From: Thermococcus sp.
GTDB lineage: Archaea; Methanobacteriota_B; Thermococci; Thermococcales; Thermococcaceae
DNA length: 13,171 bases
NCBI GenBank assembly: GCA_021160985.1
Contig: JAGHBN010000105.1
Coordinates: forward strand, 1-13,171
Direction: 5' to 3'
Position 1 is the first letter of the stretch. Each line of letters begins with the position of its first letter. The translations under genes and the position numbers were made by a program. This document shows positions 1 through 6,446 of this stretch, piece by piece. Below the pieces are notes generated by a model, which saw nothing but the letters and a program-made list of their open reading frames with translations, searched no databases and was not told the origin of the DNA.

Positions 1-1752
1 CTTATAAAGAGGAAGGACCTTCTCGGTGGGGGGGAGTACAAGCCGGGAGAGGAGATTCTCGTCCAGGTTCTCGACGTCAGACCTGACAAGAGGGAGGTAG
101 ATCTTATAGAGTCGGCACTCAAGCACTACAAGGAAGTCCTCGTCAGAAAAGAGCTTCCTGTAACCCCAATAGCCGAGCTGAGCAAGGACATGGCAGGGAA
201 GACGGTGAGGATACAGGGTAGGGTCACCCAGATACAGGTCACCGGCGGTCCGACCGTCTTCACGATAACCGACGGGACTGGAATAACGTGGGCGGCTGCC
301 TTTGAGGCCCCCGGAGTGAGGGCTTATCCGAACATAAACGTTGGCGACATAGTGGAGATCATCGGAAAGATAGCTTTCCACTCCGGCGAGATTCAGATTG
401 AGACCAGCGACATGACGAGGCTCTGGGGCCCGGACGCTGCCAGGGTTAAGCAGCAGATAGAGGCTGAGCTAGACAAGCGCGCCCAGCCGCAGGACGTCGG
501 CTTCCTGGTGGAGAGTGAGATTCTCAAAAAGCTCAAGCCCAAGATAATGAAGGCCGCCTTCATGATACGCAGGGCCATCCTGGAGGGCAGGCCGATCCTC
601 CTGAGGCACCACTCGGACGCCGACGGATATACATCGGGCCTCGCCCTGGAGTATGCGATAGTGCCCCTTATAGAGGAGATATCGCCCGACCCGCAGGCCA
701 GGTGGAAGCTCTTCAAGCGCAGGCCCAGCAGGGCCCCCTTCTATGAGCTGGAAGATGTCCTCAAGGACATAATCTTCATGGTCGAGGATCACGAGAAGTT
801 CGGCGACCCGCTTCCCCTCCTCGTGATAGTGGACAATGGCGGAACGAGCGAGGACATTCCGGCTTACAAGAGGATAAAGGCCTACGGCGTCCCGATAGTT
901 GTCATAGACCACCACGACCCGCGCGAGTGGGTTAGCGAGGACAGGGCCAAGGTCGATGACTACGTTGATGTCCACGTCAACCCGCACCACATAAAGCGCG
1001 GCTACTACGAACTCACCGCGGGAATGCTGGCGACGGAAGTGGCGCGCTTCATCAACCCGGAGGTCGAGGACAGAATAAAGCACCTGCCTGCAATAGCCGG
1101 AACCGGCGACAGGAGCAAGGCGCCGGAGTTCTACCAGTACCTTGAGATAGCGAAGAAGGCCAAGGGCCTCGACGAGGAGGACCTGAAGAAGATCGCCGAG
1201 GTCATCGACCACGAGGCCTTCTACTGGAAGTTCATGGACGGACACGGCATAATAGACGAGATTCTCCTCCTCACGGGCAACCTGCAGAGGCACCGCGAGC
1301 TCATTAACGCTATCTACCCGGAGGTCAAGGAGAAGCAGGAGAAGGCCCTGAGGGCGTCCCTGCCGCACGTCAAGAGCGTCGTCCTGCCGAACGGCATAAG
1401 GTTCAACACAATCGATGTGGAGCTCTTCGCGCCGAAGTTCTCCTATCCTTCCCCGGGTAAGCTGAGCGGTTTAATCCACGACCACTTCAAGGAGAAGTAC
1501 GGCGAGGACTCCCCAATAATCACGCTCGCCTACGGGCCGGACTTCGCTGTAGTGAGGGCCAGCGACGGGATGGCAGCCTACAACTTCGACCTCAACGAGA
1601 TAATTCCAAAGCTCCAAGAGGCCCTGCCGAGCGCTGGAATCGAAGGCGGCGGCCACAGCTACGCCGGATCAATTAAATTCTTCGAGGGCATGAGAAAGGA
1701 GGTTCTCGAGGAGTTCGCGAAGCAGGTCGTTAAGCTAAAGAAGGTTGGCTGA
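1..1752 (+). CDS. DHH-family (RecJ-like) phosphoesterase/exonuclease with S1 and OB folds, 5'-truncated by the window edge
   Basis: The reading frame is open from base 1, so the ATG at 190 is internal and 583 residues of a longer protein are visible. Counting from base 1: residues 1-36 look like the end of an S1 RNA-binding fold (GEEILVQVLDVRPDKREVDL), about 66-140 is an OB fold (VRIQGRVTQI), then the DHH core. Metal-binding motifs are HHSDADG (203-209), VDNGG (277-281), the DHH triad IDHHD (302-306), HVNPHH (325-330) and GTGDRS (368-372). The C-terminal DHHA1 part carries the GGGH motif at 549-552. All are intact, so an active manganese-dependent nuclease or phosphoesterase acting on single-stranded nucleic acid is expected. 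The architecture resembles the larger Thermococcales RecJ-like protein described as a Hel308-associated nuclease (HAN); which paralogue it is remains inference. T/C-rich sequence after the stop (about 1757-1773) may end the transcript. Confidence 0.88.
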   Translation, partial: LIKRKDLLGGGEYKPGEEILVQVLDVRPDKREVDLIESALKHYKEVLVRKELPVTPIAELSKDMAGKTVRIQGRVTQIQVTGGPTVFTITDGTGITWAAAFEAPGVRAYPNINVGDIVEIIGKIAFHSGEIQIETSDMTRLWGPDAARVKQQIEAELDKRAQPQDVGFLVESEILKKLKPKIMKAAFMIRRAILEGRPILLRHHSDADGYTSGLALEYAIVPLIEEISPDPQARWKLFKRRPSRAPFYELEDVLKDIIFMVEDHEKFGDPLPLLVIVDNGGTSEDIPAYKRIKAYGVPIVVIDHHDPREWVSEDRAKVDDYVDVHVNPHHIKRGYYELTAGMLATEVARFINPEVEDRIKHLPAIAGTGDRSKAPEFYQYLEIAKKAKGLDEEDLKKIAEVIDHEAFYWKFMDGHGIIDEILLLTGNLQRHRELINAIYPEVKEKQEKALRASLPHVKSVVLPNGIRFNTIDVELFAPKFSYPSPGKLSGLIHDHFKEKYGEDSPIITLAYGPDFAVVRASDGMAAYNFDLNEIIPKLQEALPSAGIEGGGHSYAGSIKFFEGMRKEVLEEFAKQVVKLKKVG

Positions 1753-1782
1753 GAGCCTTTCTATTCCCCTTTCAATGCCAAC

Positions 1783-1790
1783 CTTTTTAA
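1783..1790 (+). promoter_or_regulatory. Putative TATA box for the 84-aa gene
   Basis: CTTTTTAA lies about 25-30 bases before the expected start point near 1812. A GGAGG ribosome binding site (1824-1828) and the ATG at 1836 follow. Spacing fits an archaeal promoter; there is no experimental support. Confidence 0.4.
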
Positions 1791-1835
1791 CATCGCCGAC
1801 TTAATGGTTAATGAGCACTATTTGGAGGAATGTTG

Positions 1836-2090
1836 ATGAAAATCGTTCTTGAAGTCACTTTCAGAATGGGCGGTGTTTCCTACCGCGGCCACCACTGGGA
1901 AGATGGTGCCCTGGTTTTTGAGTTTGAACGCATGGGTGACGCCTTTATTCAGGTTCTCAGCACGCGAAAGGTTGAGATTGACGCTGAAAGGATGCCCAAA
2001 AAGGTTCTCGTGGAACTCAAAACGAAGGATGGGGGAAAGGTTTTCGAGGCCTTTGAAAGGGACGGCGTCTACTTGGCCGCCGAGCCTTAA
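1836..2090 (+). CDS. Hypothetical 84-aa protein, beta-rich
   Basis: I do not recognise this family. The start at 1836 is chosen because GGAGG (1824-1828) sits 7 bases upstream; ATG 1830 and TTG 1833 in the same frame are too close to it. The protein begins MKIVLEVTFRMGG and reads as alternating beta strands with charged turns (ALVFEFERMG, KVLVELKTKDGGKVFEAFERDG), with no cysteines and no membrane segment. It looks like a small soluble cytoplasmic beta-fold protein. It is separated from the nuclease gene by 83 bases with its own TATA-like box, and a second small gene starts 40 bases downstream on the same strand. Codon use and strand-consistent spacing make it a credible real gene, but the role is unknown. 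Confidence 0.7.
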   Translation: MKIVLEVTFRMGGVSYRGHHWEDGALVFEFERMGDAFIQVLSTRKVEIDAERMPKKVLVELKTKDGGKVFEAFERDGVYLAAEP

Positions 2091-2092
2091 AG

Positions 2093-2100
2093 TTTTAATA
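2093..2100 (+). promoter_or_regulatory. Putative TATA box for the 71-aa gene
   Basis: GTTTTAATA-like sequence directly after the stop of the 84-aa gene places a start point near 2122, so the leader would be very short, just holding the GGTGAT at 2121-2126. The small gene may therefore be transcribed on its own. Confidence 0.35.
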
Positions 2101-2130
2101 CTTCCCTTCCAATTCTTTCCGGTGATGCCC

Positions 2131-2346
2131 ATGTTTATGGCAGAGTTCAAGCTCAGGTACGGTGATCTTAAGTGGTACGTGAGGAGGATAGTGGAGGCCT
2201 CTAGCATAGAGGAGGCCGAGGAAAGGGCGAAGCGCTACGCGGAGCTGATGAATCGGGGGGAAGTCCAGTGGGAGCTGAGCTACGTTATTGAGGCCGAGAG
2301 GCCGCTGATAATAGGGGACGAGGAGTTAAAGAAGCTGGGAGCTTAG
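2131..2346 (+). CDS. Hypothetical 71-aa protein, helical, charged
   Basis: I do not recognise this family. The start at 2131 follows the Thermococcales pattern GGTGATGCC(C)ATG, with the ribosome binding site at 2121-2126; ATG 2125 overlaps that site and ATG 2137 is a further alternative. The open frame extends far upstream, but that part is antisense-free shadow of the 84-aa gene. The protein reads as a strand (MAEFKLRYG), an amphipathic helix rich in E and R (EEAEERAKRYAELMNRG), a strand (VQWELSYVIEAE) and a short acidic tail (DEELKKLGA). The alpha/beta pattern suggests a small ferredoxin-like or RNA-binding fold, but that is a guess. Its last 21 bases overlap the end of the convergent asparaginase gene. 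Confidence 0.7.
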   Translation: MFMAEFKLRYGDLKWYVRRIVEASSIEEAEERAKRYAELMNRGEVQWELSYVIEAERPLIIGDEELKKLGA

Positions 2347-3318
2347 CTCCATAGCAATGTTTCTTTTCATGATCTCCCTTATTTCTTCGAGGTTTCTTGT
2401 GTGTCCCATGGCCCACATCAGCTTTGTGAGGGCCGCCTCCTTGGTCATGTCTCCAGCAGGTATGACGCCTGCCTCAAGGGCCCTTCTTCCGACCTCGTAT
2501 CTGGTAAGGTCAACGCCCCCGTAGAGGGCCTGGGTCGTCATCAGAACCGGCTTCTTAGAGGCTACAATGGAAACTGCGGTTAGGAGGTCTCTCCCCCTGT
2601 AAGGTATTCCTCCCGCGCCGTACCCTTCGAGCACTATTCCGTGGACGGTCTTTTCTACCGCAAGGAACGTTTCCGGAGAGAGGCCAGGTGTGAGGCGCAG
2701 GTATGCCACTTTAGGGTCGAGGGCCGGGTCAAAAATCGTTTCCCCCAAAGGTGGCTGGATCCTGTGCTGGAAAATGATTTTGTCTCCTTTGAGGTACGCT
2801 ATGTCTGGATAGTTGATGCTCTGGAACGCGTTGAGGCCGATGGAGTGAACCTTTGAAACCCGGGTTCCCAGCATTACCTTGTTCCTGAAGGCCACATAGA
2901 CCCCGGGAGTTCCCTCCATCGCGAACCTTATCGCAGTTTTCAGGTTTTCGGGCGCATCACTGTTGGGTTCGGTTATGGGGAGCATTGAACCCGTGAGAAC
3001 GACCGGTATCGGGAGGTTGCGGAGGATGAAGCTCAGGGCGGATGAAGTGTAAGCTATGGTGTCCGTTCCGTGGGTGATGACTATTCCATCGTATTCTGGG
3101 ATGGATTCGTAAACGGCCTTTCCTATTTTAGTCCAGTCCTCTGGCTGTATCAGCGTGCTGTCGATGTTCAGGAGGTCCCAGCAGTCTATGGTGAGGCTGT
3201 TGTGCCTCTTTACCCCCGCAATATCCAGAATCTCGCTTATTCCGAGCTGGGCCTTGTATCCCCTCTCCGTCTTCGCACTGGCTATTGTGCCCCCTGTCCC
3301 GATGACCAGAAGTCTCAC
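2326..3318 (-). CDS. L-asparaginase, archaeal type I
   Basis: Hydrolyses L-asparagine to aspartate and ammonia in the cytoplasm. The sequence opens with IGTGGTIAS, carrying the first catalytic threonine (T11), and has the second catalytic pair in VITHGTDTIAY, then LTGSMLPI, NSDAPENL, a lysine in the SKVHS region and the C-terminal GVIPAGDMTKEAALTKL signature. At 330 residues it matches the Pyrococcus horikoshii PH0066-type enzyme and lacks the extra N-terminal domain of GatD, so a tRNA amidotransferase subunit is unlikely. I chose the GTG at 3318: GGTGA lies 5 bases upstream and homologues start MR-(I/L)-L. An in-frame TTG at 3336 would add VETVKG-like residues and has GGGGAG only two bases away. 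The gene converges on the 71-aa gene with a 21-bp overlap. Confidence 0.9.
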   Translation of the reverse strand: MRLLVIGTGGTIASAKTERGYKAQLGISEILDIAGVKRHNSLTIDCWDLLNIDSTLIQPEDWTKIGKAVYESIPEYDGIVITHGTDTIAYTSSALSFILRNLPIPVVLTGSMLPITEPNSDAPENLKTAIRFAMEGTPGVYVAFRNKVMLGTRVSKVHSIGLNAFQSINYPDIAYLKGDKIIFQHRIQPPLGETIFDPALDPKVAYLRLTPGLSPETFLAVEKTVHGIVLEGYGAGGIPYRGRDLLTAVSIVASKKPVLMTTQALYGGVDLTRYEVGRRALEAGVIPAGDMTKEAALTKLMWAMGHTRNLEEIREIMKRNIAMELSSQLL

Positions 3319-3410
3319 GCCCTTCACCGTTTCCAATACTCCCCCCAGTTTTTAGACTTTTTGACAAAATAATACTGAAAATCGGGCGACAGGTTGAATA
3401 AATGTCGGGA

Positions 3411-4589
3411 TTAATCGCTAATAAAGTTCATCATGACAAGTGCAAGGAGGTTCATGACGGCCGCGAAGAGGAAGCTGTACTCCAGTGAATACGCCGCCCA
3501 AAGCCAGCCCGCTATCGCCGATGCCGGGAAGACGAAGAGGCCGAAGACCGTGTGGTATGCCCCGATGACTGTCCCCTTCTCGTATTCCTCCGCCAGGTCT
3601 GCCATGTAGGCCCGGGGTATCGTGTCCTCGATGGCGATGTAGATTCCGTAGAGCACGAAGGCGGCCATGAGCGTGTAGAAGTCCCCTGCATAGGCGAAGG
3701 CTAGAGCTGCTAGGGCCGCGACTCCAAAGCCGAGGGTTATCATCCTCTTCTTGCCGAACCTGTCTGAATAAGTTCCTAGTGGATAGGCGGAGAGGGCGTA
3801 GATTAGGTTGAAGAGTGCGTAGAAAGCTATGCTCTGGACCACGGTAAAGCCGAGCTCCTGCGCCTTCCACATCGTGAAGGCATAGCTGTACCTTCCCAGC
3901 GCCCCTACAGCAACAACCGTCAAAAACAGGCGGAGGTTCCTGGATTTGAGTGCCGAGACACCCGTTACTTTCTTTTTTATCCCGCTGCCCCGTTCTTTGA
4001 CCAGTAGCACGACGATGGCTACCCCGATCAGGCCTGGGACGGCCGAGAGCAGGAAGAGGTGGCGGTAGGCGCTTTTAAGGGGCAGGTTTTTGAGAAGCTC
4101 AAGAACCGCTATCGCCACCAGCGGGCCGGCGACGGCCCCAAGCGTGTCGAGCATCCTGTGGAAGCCGAAGGACTTTCCGGTCTTTCCCTTCTCGCTCGAC
4201 TCGGCGATGAGAGCGTCTCTCGGTGCGGTTCTTATGCCCTTGCCCACCCTGTCGAGAACCCGCAGGGCTACGAAGTCCCACCAGGAGTGGATGAATGCGA
4301 GGGCCCCTTTTGCTACGGTGGAAAAGAGGTAGCCAAAGGCCACGAAAAGCTTTCTCTTCCTGAAGCGGTCGCTGAAATGGCCAAAGAATACTTTGAACAG
4401 CGAGCTCAGGCTTTCGATGAGGCCCATTATCGAGCCGCTGACTGTCTTGCCGATCCCCAGGATTTCGGTCAGATAGGTTGGCACCACCGGGGCTATCATC
4501 TCGCTGCTCATGTCGTTGAGGAAGCTGACGATTCCGAGCAGGAAGACGTTCCAGCTTATTCCCAATATTCTCCTCTCCTTTTCTTCCAT
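3411..4589 (-). CDS. MFS efflux transporter (drug/metabolite exporter)
   Basis: A 392-residue, 12-helix-type major facilitator. MFS motif A appears in both halves: GHFSDRFRKRK (70-80) and GTYSDRFGKKR (272-282). DRVGKGIRTAPRDA at 113-126 is a signature of exporter-like MFS proteins. Most positively charged loops (EEKERR at the N-terminus, KERGSGIKKK around 198-207 in the central loop) fit an inner-side cytoplasmic location. It sits 3 bp after the padR gene on the same strand, so the two are almost certainly co-transcribed. The PadR-plus-MFS pairing is the classic arrangement for an inducible multidrug or toxic-compound exporter driven by proton exchange. The substrate cannot be read from sequence. 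The ATG at 4589 is the only sensible start, and the ribosome site would lie in the end of padR (GGGGGAATAAAGG). Confidence 0.85.
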   Translation of the reverse strand: MEEKERRILGISWNVFLLGIVSFLNDMSSEMIAPVVPTYLTEILGIGKTVSGSIMGLIESLSSLFKVFFGHFSDRFRKRKLFVAFGYLFSTVAKGALAFIHSWWDFVALRVLDRVGKGIRTAPRDALIAESSEKGKTGKSFGFHRMLDTLGAVAGPLVAIAVLELLKNLPLKSAYRHLFLLSAVPGLIGVAIVVLLVKERGSGIKKKVTGVSALKSRNLRLFLTVVAVGALGRYSYAFTMWKAQELGFTVVQSIAFYALFNLIYALSAYPLGTYSDRFGKKRMITLGFGVAALAALAFAYAGDFYTLMAAFVLYGIYIAIEDTIPRAYMADLAEEYEKGTVIGAYHTVFGLFVFPASAIAGWLWAAYSLEYSFLFAAVMNLLALVMMNFISD

Positions 4590-4592
4590 CCT

Positions 4593-4883
4593 TTATTCCC
4601 CCAGCAGTTCGAGACAGAGTTCTTTCAGCCTTTCCTTCCCTTCCTCGAGGGTTCTTTGGCCGATTTCTGTTATCTCGTAGACCCTAACCCGTCTGCCGTC
4701 CCTTACCTCCCAGTGGCTTTTGAGAAGGCCCTCCCCCTCCAGGGAGTGGAGAAGGGGATATATCGTCCCTGGGCTGAGGTGGTAACCGTGTCTCTCGAGT
4801 TCTTTCATCAGAAACGAGCCTGTAACCGGTTCTTCGCTCGCGTGGTGGAGTATGTGCAGAGCTAAGAAGTCCCGGTACTTCAT
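4593..4883 (-). CDS. PadR-family winged-helix transcriptional repressor
   Basis: A 96-residue PadR protein. The N-terminus MKYRDFLALHILHH, the helix-turn-helix GSFLMKELERHGYHLSPGT and the family's recognition helix IYPLLHSLEGEGLLKS are followed by the wing (DGRRVRVYEITEIG) and a C-terminal dimerisation helix (LEEGKERLKELCLELL). This is the short PadR type without a long C-terminal domain. The start at 4883 is chosen because GGTG sits 6 bases upstream and the family begins here; the frame stays open to 4961 but the extra 26 residues resemble no PadR. It leads the MFS gene by 3 bp and its own start codon lies inside a 30-bp near-palindrome, so autorepression with ligand-induced release is likely. 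The ligand is unknown and may be the exporter's substrate. Confidence 0.88.
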   Translation of the reverse strand: MKYRDFLALHILHHASEEPVTGSFLMKELERHGYHLSPGTIYPLLHSLEGEGLLKSHWEVRDGRRVRVYEITEIGQRTLEEGKERLKELCLELLGE

Positions 4884-4911
4884 ATCGAACACCGATATCG
4901 GATTTCGATAT
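4882..4911. promoter_or_regulatory. 30-bp near-palindromic operator at the padR start
   Basis: Arms ATATCGAA (4882-4889) and TTCGATAT (4904-4911) flank the perfectly symmetric core CCGATATCGG (4892-4901); 26 of 30 positions are symmetric about 4896.5. The site covers the expected start point, the GGTG ribosome site and the first bases of the padR start codon. A TATA-like TTTTTTAAA lies at 4917-4925 on the minus strand. Position and symmetry suggest binding of two PadR dimers and autorepression. Confidence 0.7.
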
Positions 4912-4916
4912 TTATG

Positions 4917-4925
4917 TTTAAAAAA
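4917..4925 (-). promoter_or_regulatory. TATA box of the padR-MFS operon
   Basis: TTTTTTAAA on the minus strand lies about 27 bases before the middle of the 30-bp palindrome, giving a start point near 4894 and a leader of about 10-12 bases. It begins 8 bases after the thioesterase stop codon, so the operon can be transcribed separately from that gene. Confidence 0.5.
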
Positions 4926-4932
4926 TTTTGGC

Positions 4933-5349
4933 TCATTCGAGCACGTGCTTCTCCAGAACATAGCAGTGGAAGGTTCCCTCGAAGATTTTCTCGTCCCTCT
5001 CGTTGAAAACCTCGGCCTTCACCAACTTCTTCCTCCGGGGGGACGTTCCGTCCCCCACACCCCCTTCGGGTTCCTCCATTATTTTGGCCTTGGCCACCAG
5101 CTTTTCTCCCGCCTTAACCGGCTTCAGAAACTTGACCTCGGCCTTTCCAAGGACAACCGTCGGCTCGTTTACCGCGAGCATGGCCGCGTAATCTGCCAGT
5201 CCGAAAGTGAAGCCGCCGTGGACAAGGCCGTACTCATCAACAGCCATCTCCTCCGTCGTCTGGAGGACTACCTCTGCATACCCCTCCTCGATCTTCACGG
5301 GCCTTCCAACCAGCCTTTCAGACGTCAGCCTGTGAGTCCTCTGCTCCAT
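4933..5349 (-). CDS. Hotdog-fold thioesterase, PaaI-like
   Basis: A 138-residue single hotdog domain of the PaaI/YbaW type, which hydrolyses acyl-CoA or aryl-CoA thioesters. Visible features are the central helix motif VHGGFTFGLADYAAML, where HGG-x-x-x-x-x-x-D is the usual active-site region, followed by strands VLGKAEVKFLKPVKAGEKLVAKA and the C-terminal strand EKIFEGTFHCYVLEK. An insertion EEPEGGVGDGTSPRRKK (about residues 92-108) lengthens one beta hairpin and is longer than usual. The start at 5349 is chosen because GGTGGTG lies just upstream; ATG 5361 has no ribosome site. A TATA-like TTTAAA sits at 5380-5385 on the minus strand, back to back with the promoter of the DUF2240-like gene. 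The substrate is unknown. Confidence 0.82.
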   Translation of the reverse strand: MEQRTHRLTSERLVGRPVKIEEGYAEVVLQTTEEMAVDEYGLVHGGFTFGLADYAAMLAVNEPTVVLGKAEVKFLKPVKAGEKLVAKAKIMEEPEGGVGDGTSPRRKKLVKAEVFNERDEKIFEGTFHCYVLEKHVLE

Positions 5350-5379
5350 TGACACCACCATTTTGAATTCTTGCTGGCC

Positions 5380-5410
5380 TTTAAACGTCTAACGGGCAAA
5401 GGTTTATTTA
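5380..5410. promoter_or_regulatory. Divergent promoter pair (thioesterase / DUF2240-like gene)
   Basis: TTTAAA at 5380-5385 serves the leftward thioesterase gene, and GGTTTATTTA at 5401-5410 serves the rightward gene, with AGGTGG at 5432-5437 as its ribosome site. The two boxes are about 15 bases apart, close enough for competition between initiation complexes, but no operator symmetry was seen. Confidence 0.4.
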
Positions 5411-5441
5411 TTCCAGCACCCTAAAAAAGTTAGGTGGTTGC

Positions 5442-5840
5442 GTGCACCCGATAAAACGCGCTGTTGAGTACAAGGGCTCTCTGGAGTTTACCCGTAGCGA
5501 GCTCGTTGGGATACTTGCCTTCAGCCTCCGCCTGATGGATGTGAAGGCCGCGAAGGAGCTTATAGCAAAGGCTCTGGAGGAAGGCCTCCTCGAAGAGAGA
5601 GACGGCCTTCTGGTTGCCAACGAAGCTCTGCTGGTGGAGGAAGGGGTTGAGGAGGACCTTTTTAACGAGATGGTATCTTACATAGCCGAGTCCCTCGGCT
5701 GGGGGAGGGAGGAGGTCCTTGAGGGCATCAAAGCTATGCGCGAGCGGTACGGGGACCTCGATGAAAAGGTCCTGGCGTATCTCTTTGGGATGTCAGAGGG
5801 CGTTGATATGTCGAGGTTCAAGGATCTGCTTGAGATTTGA
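5442..5840 (+). CDS. DUF2240-like archaeal protein with N-terminal winged helix
   Basis: A 132-residue soluble protein with GTG start; AGGTGG at 5432-5437 is 4 bases upstream. Residues about 14-60 (LEFTRSELVGILAFSLRLMD, then VKAAKELIAKALEEGLL and ERDGLLVAN) read as a winged helix: three helices followed by a short hairpin. The second half is helical and acidic (EDLFNEMVSYIAESLGW, EEVLEGIKAMRERYGDLDEKVLAYLFG). This layout matches my memory of the archaeal family DUF2240, whose function is not established; DNA binding is only an inference from the winged helix. It has its own promoter, and the T-rich TTTTCTTTCT just after its stop suggests a single-gene transcript. Confidence 0.7.
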   Translation: MHPIKRAVEYKGSLEFTRSELVGILAFSLRLMDVKAAKELIAKALEEGLLEERDGLLVANEALLVEEGVEEDLFNEMVSYIAESLGWGREEVLEGIKAMRERYGDLDEKVLAYLFGMSEGVDMSRFKDLLEI

Positions 5841-5842
5841 GG

Positions 5843-5852
5843 TTTTCTTTCT
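5843..5852 (+). terminator. Putative U-tract terminator
   Basis: TTTTCTTTCT follows the stop codon of the DUF2240-like gene by two bases. Thermococcales terminate on such T-rich stretches without a required hairpin. No stem-loop is present. Confidence 0.3.
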
Positions 5853-5900
5853 CCATAAACCGTTTAAGGGTCCTGTCGAATTCTATTCTGGGGTGATGCC

Positions 5901-6446
5901 ATGCCCGAGGAGGCCCTCATCGTTGTGGACATGCAGAGGGATTTCATGCCCGGGGGAGCACTGCCGGTTCCGGACGGTGACAAAATCATACCGAGGGTGA
6001 ATGAGTACATCAAAAAGTTCAGGGAGCGCGGGGCCCTGATAGTTGCCACGCGAGACTGGCACCCCGAGAACCACGTAAGCTTCAGGGAGCAGGGCGGCCC
6101 ATGGCCGAGGCACTGCGTTCAAAACACTCCCGGGGCCGAGTTCGTCGTTGAACTTCCTGCCGATGCCGTGATAATCTCAAAGGCCACGGAGCCGGATAAG
6201 GAGGCCTATTCAGGATTCGAGGGAACGAACCTGGCGGAAATTCTGAGGGAGAATGGTGTAAAGCGCGTTTACGTCTGCGGCGTTGCAACCGAGTACTGCG
6301 TTAAGGCGACGGCCCTCGACGCGGTCAGGAACGGCTTCGAGACGTACCTCCTCCGCGACGCCGTTAGGGGGATAACGAAGGAGGGCGAGCTTGAGGCTCT
6401 GAAGGAGATGGAGAAGGCGGGTGTAAAGGTTCTCTCTCGGCTGTGA
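5901..6446 (+). CDS. pncA: Nicotinamidase
   Basis: Converts nicotinamide to nicotinate and ammonia, feeding the Preiss-Handler salvage route to NAD. The 181-residue protein is very close to the structurally known Pyrococcus horikoshii enzyme PH0999. The catalytic triad is D10 (VVDMQRDF), K94 (ISKATEPDKEAYSGFEG) and C133 (VCGVATEYCVKATALDA); the metal site is D52, H54 (RDWHPENH) and H71 (GGPWPRHCVQNTPGAEF). The cis-peptide segment GVAT before the cysteine is present. The start ATG at 5901 follows GGTGATGCC, the standard Thermococcales arrangement, and a TATA-like TTTAAG lies near 5868. The final 83 bases, stop included, overlap the convergent AI-2E-family gene. Heat release of nicotinamide from NAD at high growth temperature makes this enzyme useful to hyperthermophiles. 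Confidence 0.96.
   Translation: MPEEALIVVDMQRDFMPGGALPVPDGDKIIPRVNEYIKKFRERGALIVATRDWHPENHVSFREQGGPWPRHCVQNTPGAEFVVELPADAVIISKATEPDKEAYSGFEGTNLAEILRENGVKRVYVCGVATEYCVKATALDAVRNGFETYLLRDAVRGITKEGELEALKEMEKAGVKVLSRL

Noticed and set aside
469..1368. 299-residue antisense open frame inside the DHH nuclease gene
   Set aside because: High-GC antisense shadow of a well-supported gene; composition rich in Leu/Val/Arg with no family resemblance.
1811..1852. Tiny open frame from ATG 1811
   Set aside because: Only 13 codons, overlaps the ribosome site of the 84-aa gene, and has no ribosome site of its own.
3319..3336. TTG start at 3336 for asparaginase
   Set aside because: The Shine-Dalgarno-like GGGGAG is only two bases away and the known archaeal enzymes begin at the position of the GTG 3318, which has GGTGA at good spacing.
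4059..4865. 268-residue plus-strand open frame across the MFS and padR genes
   Set aside because: It is the complement of two clearly recognised genes and has no plausible domain or ribosome site.
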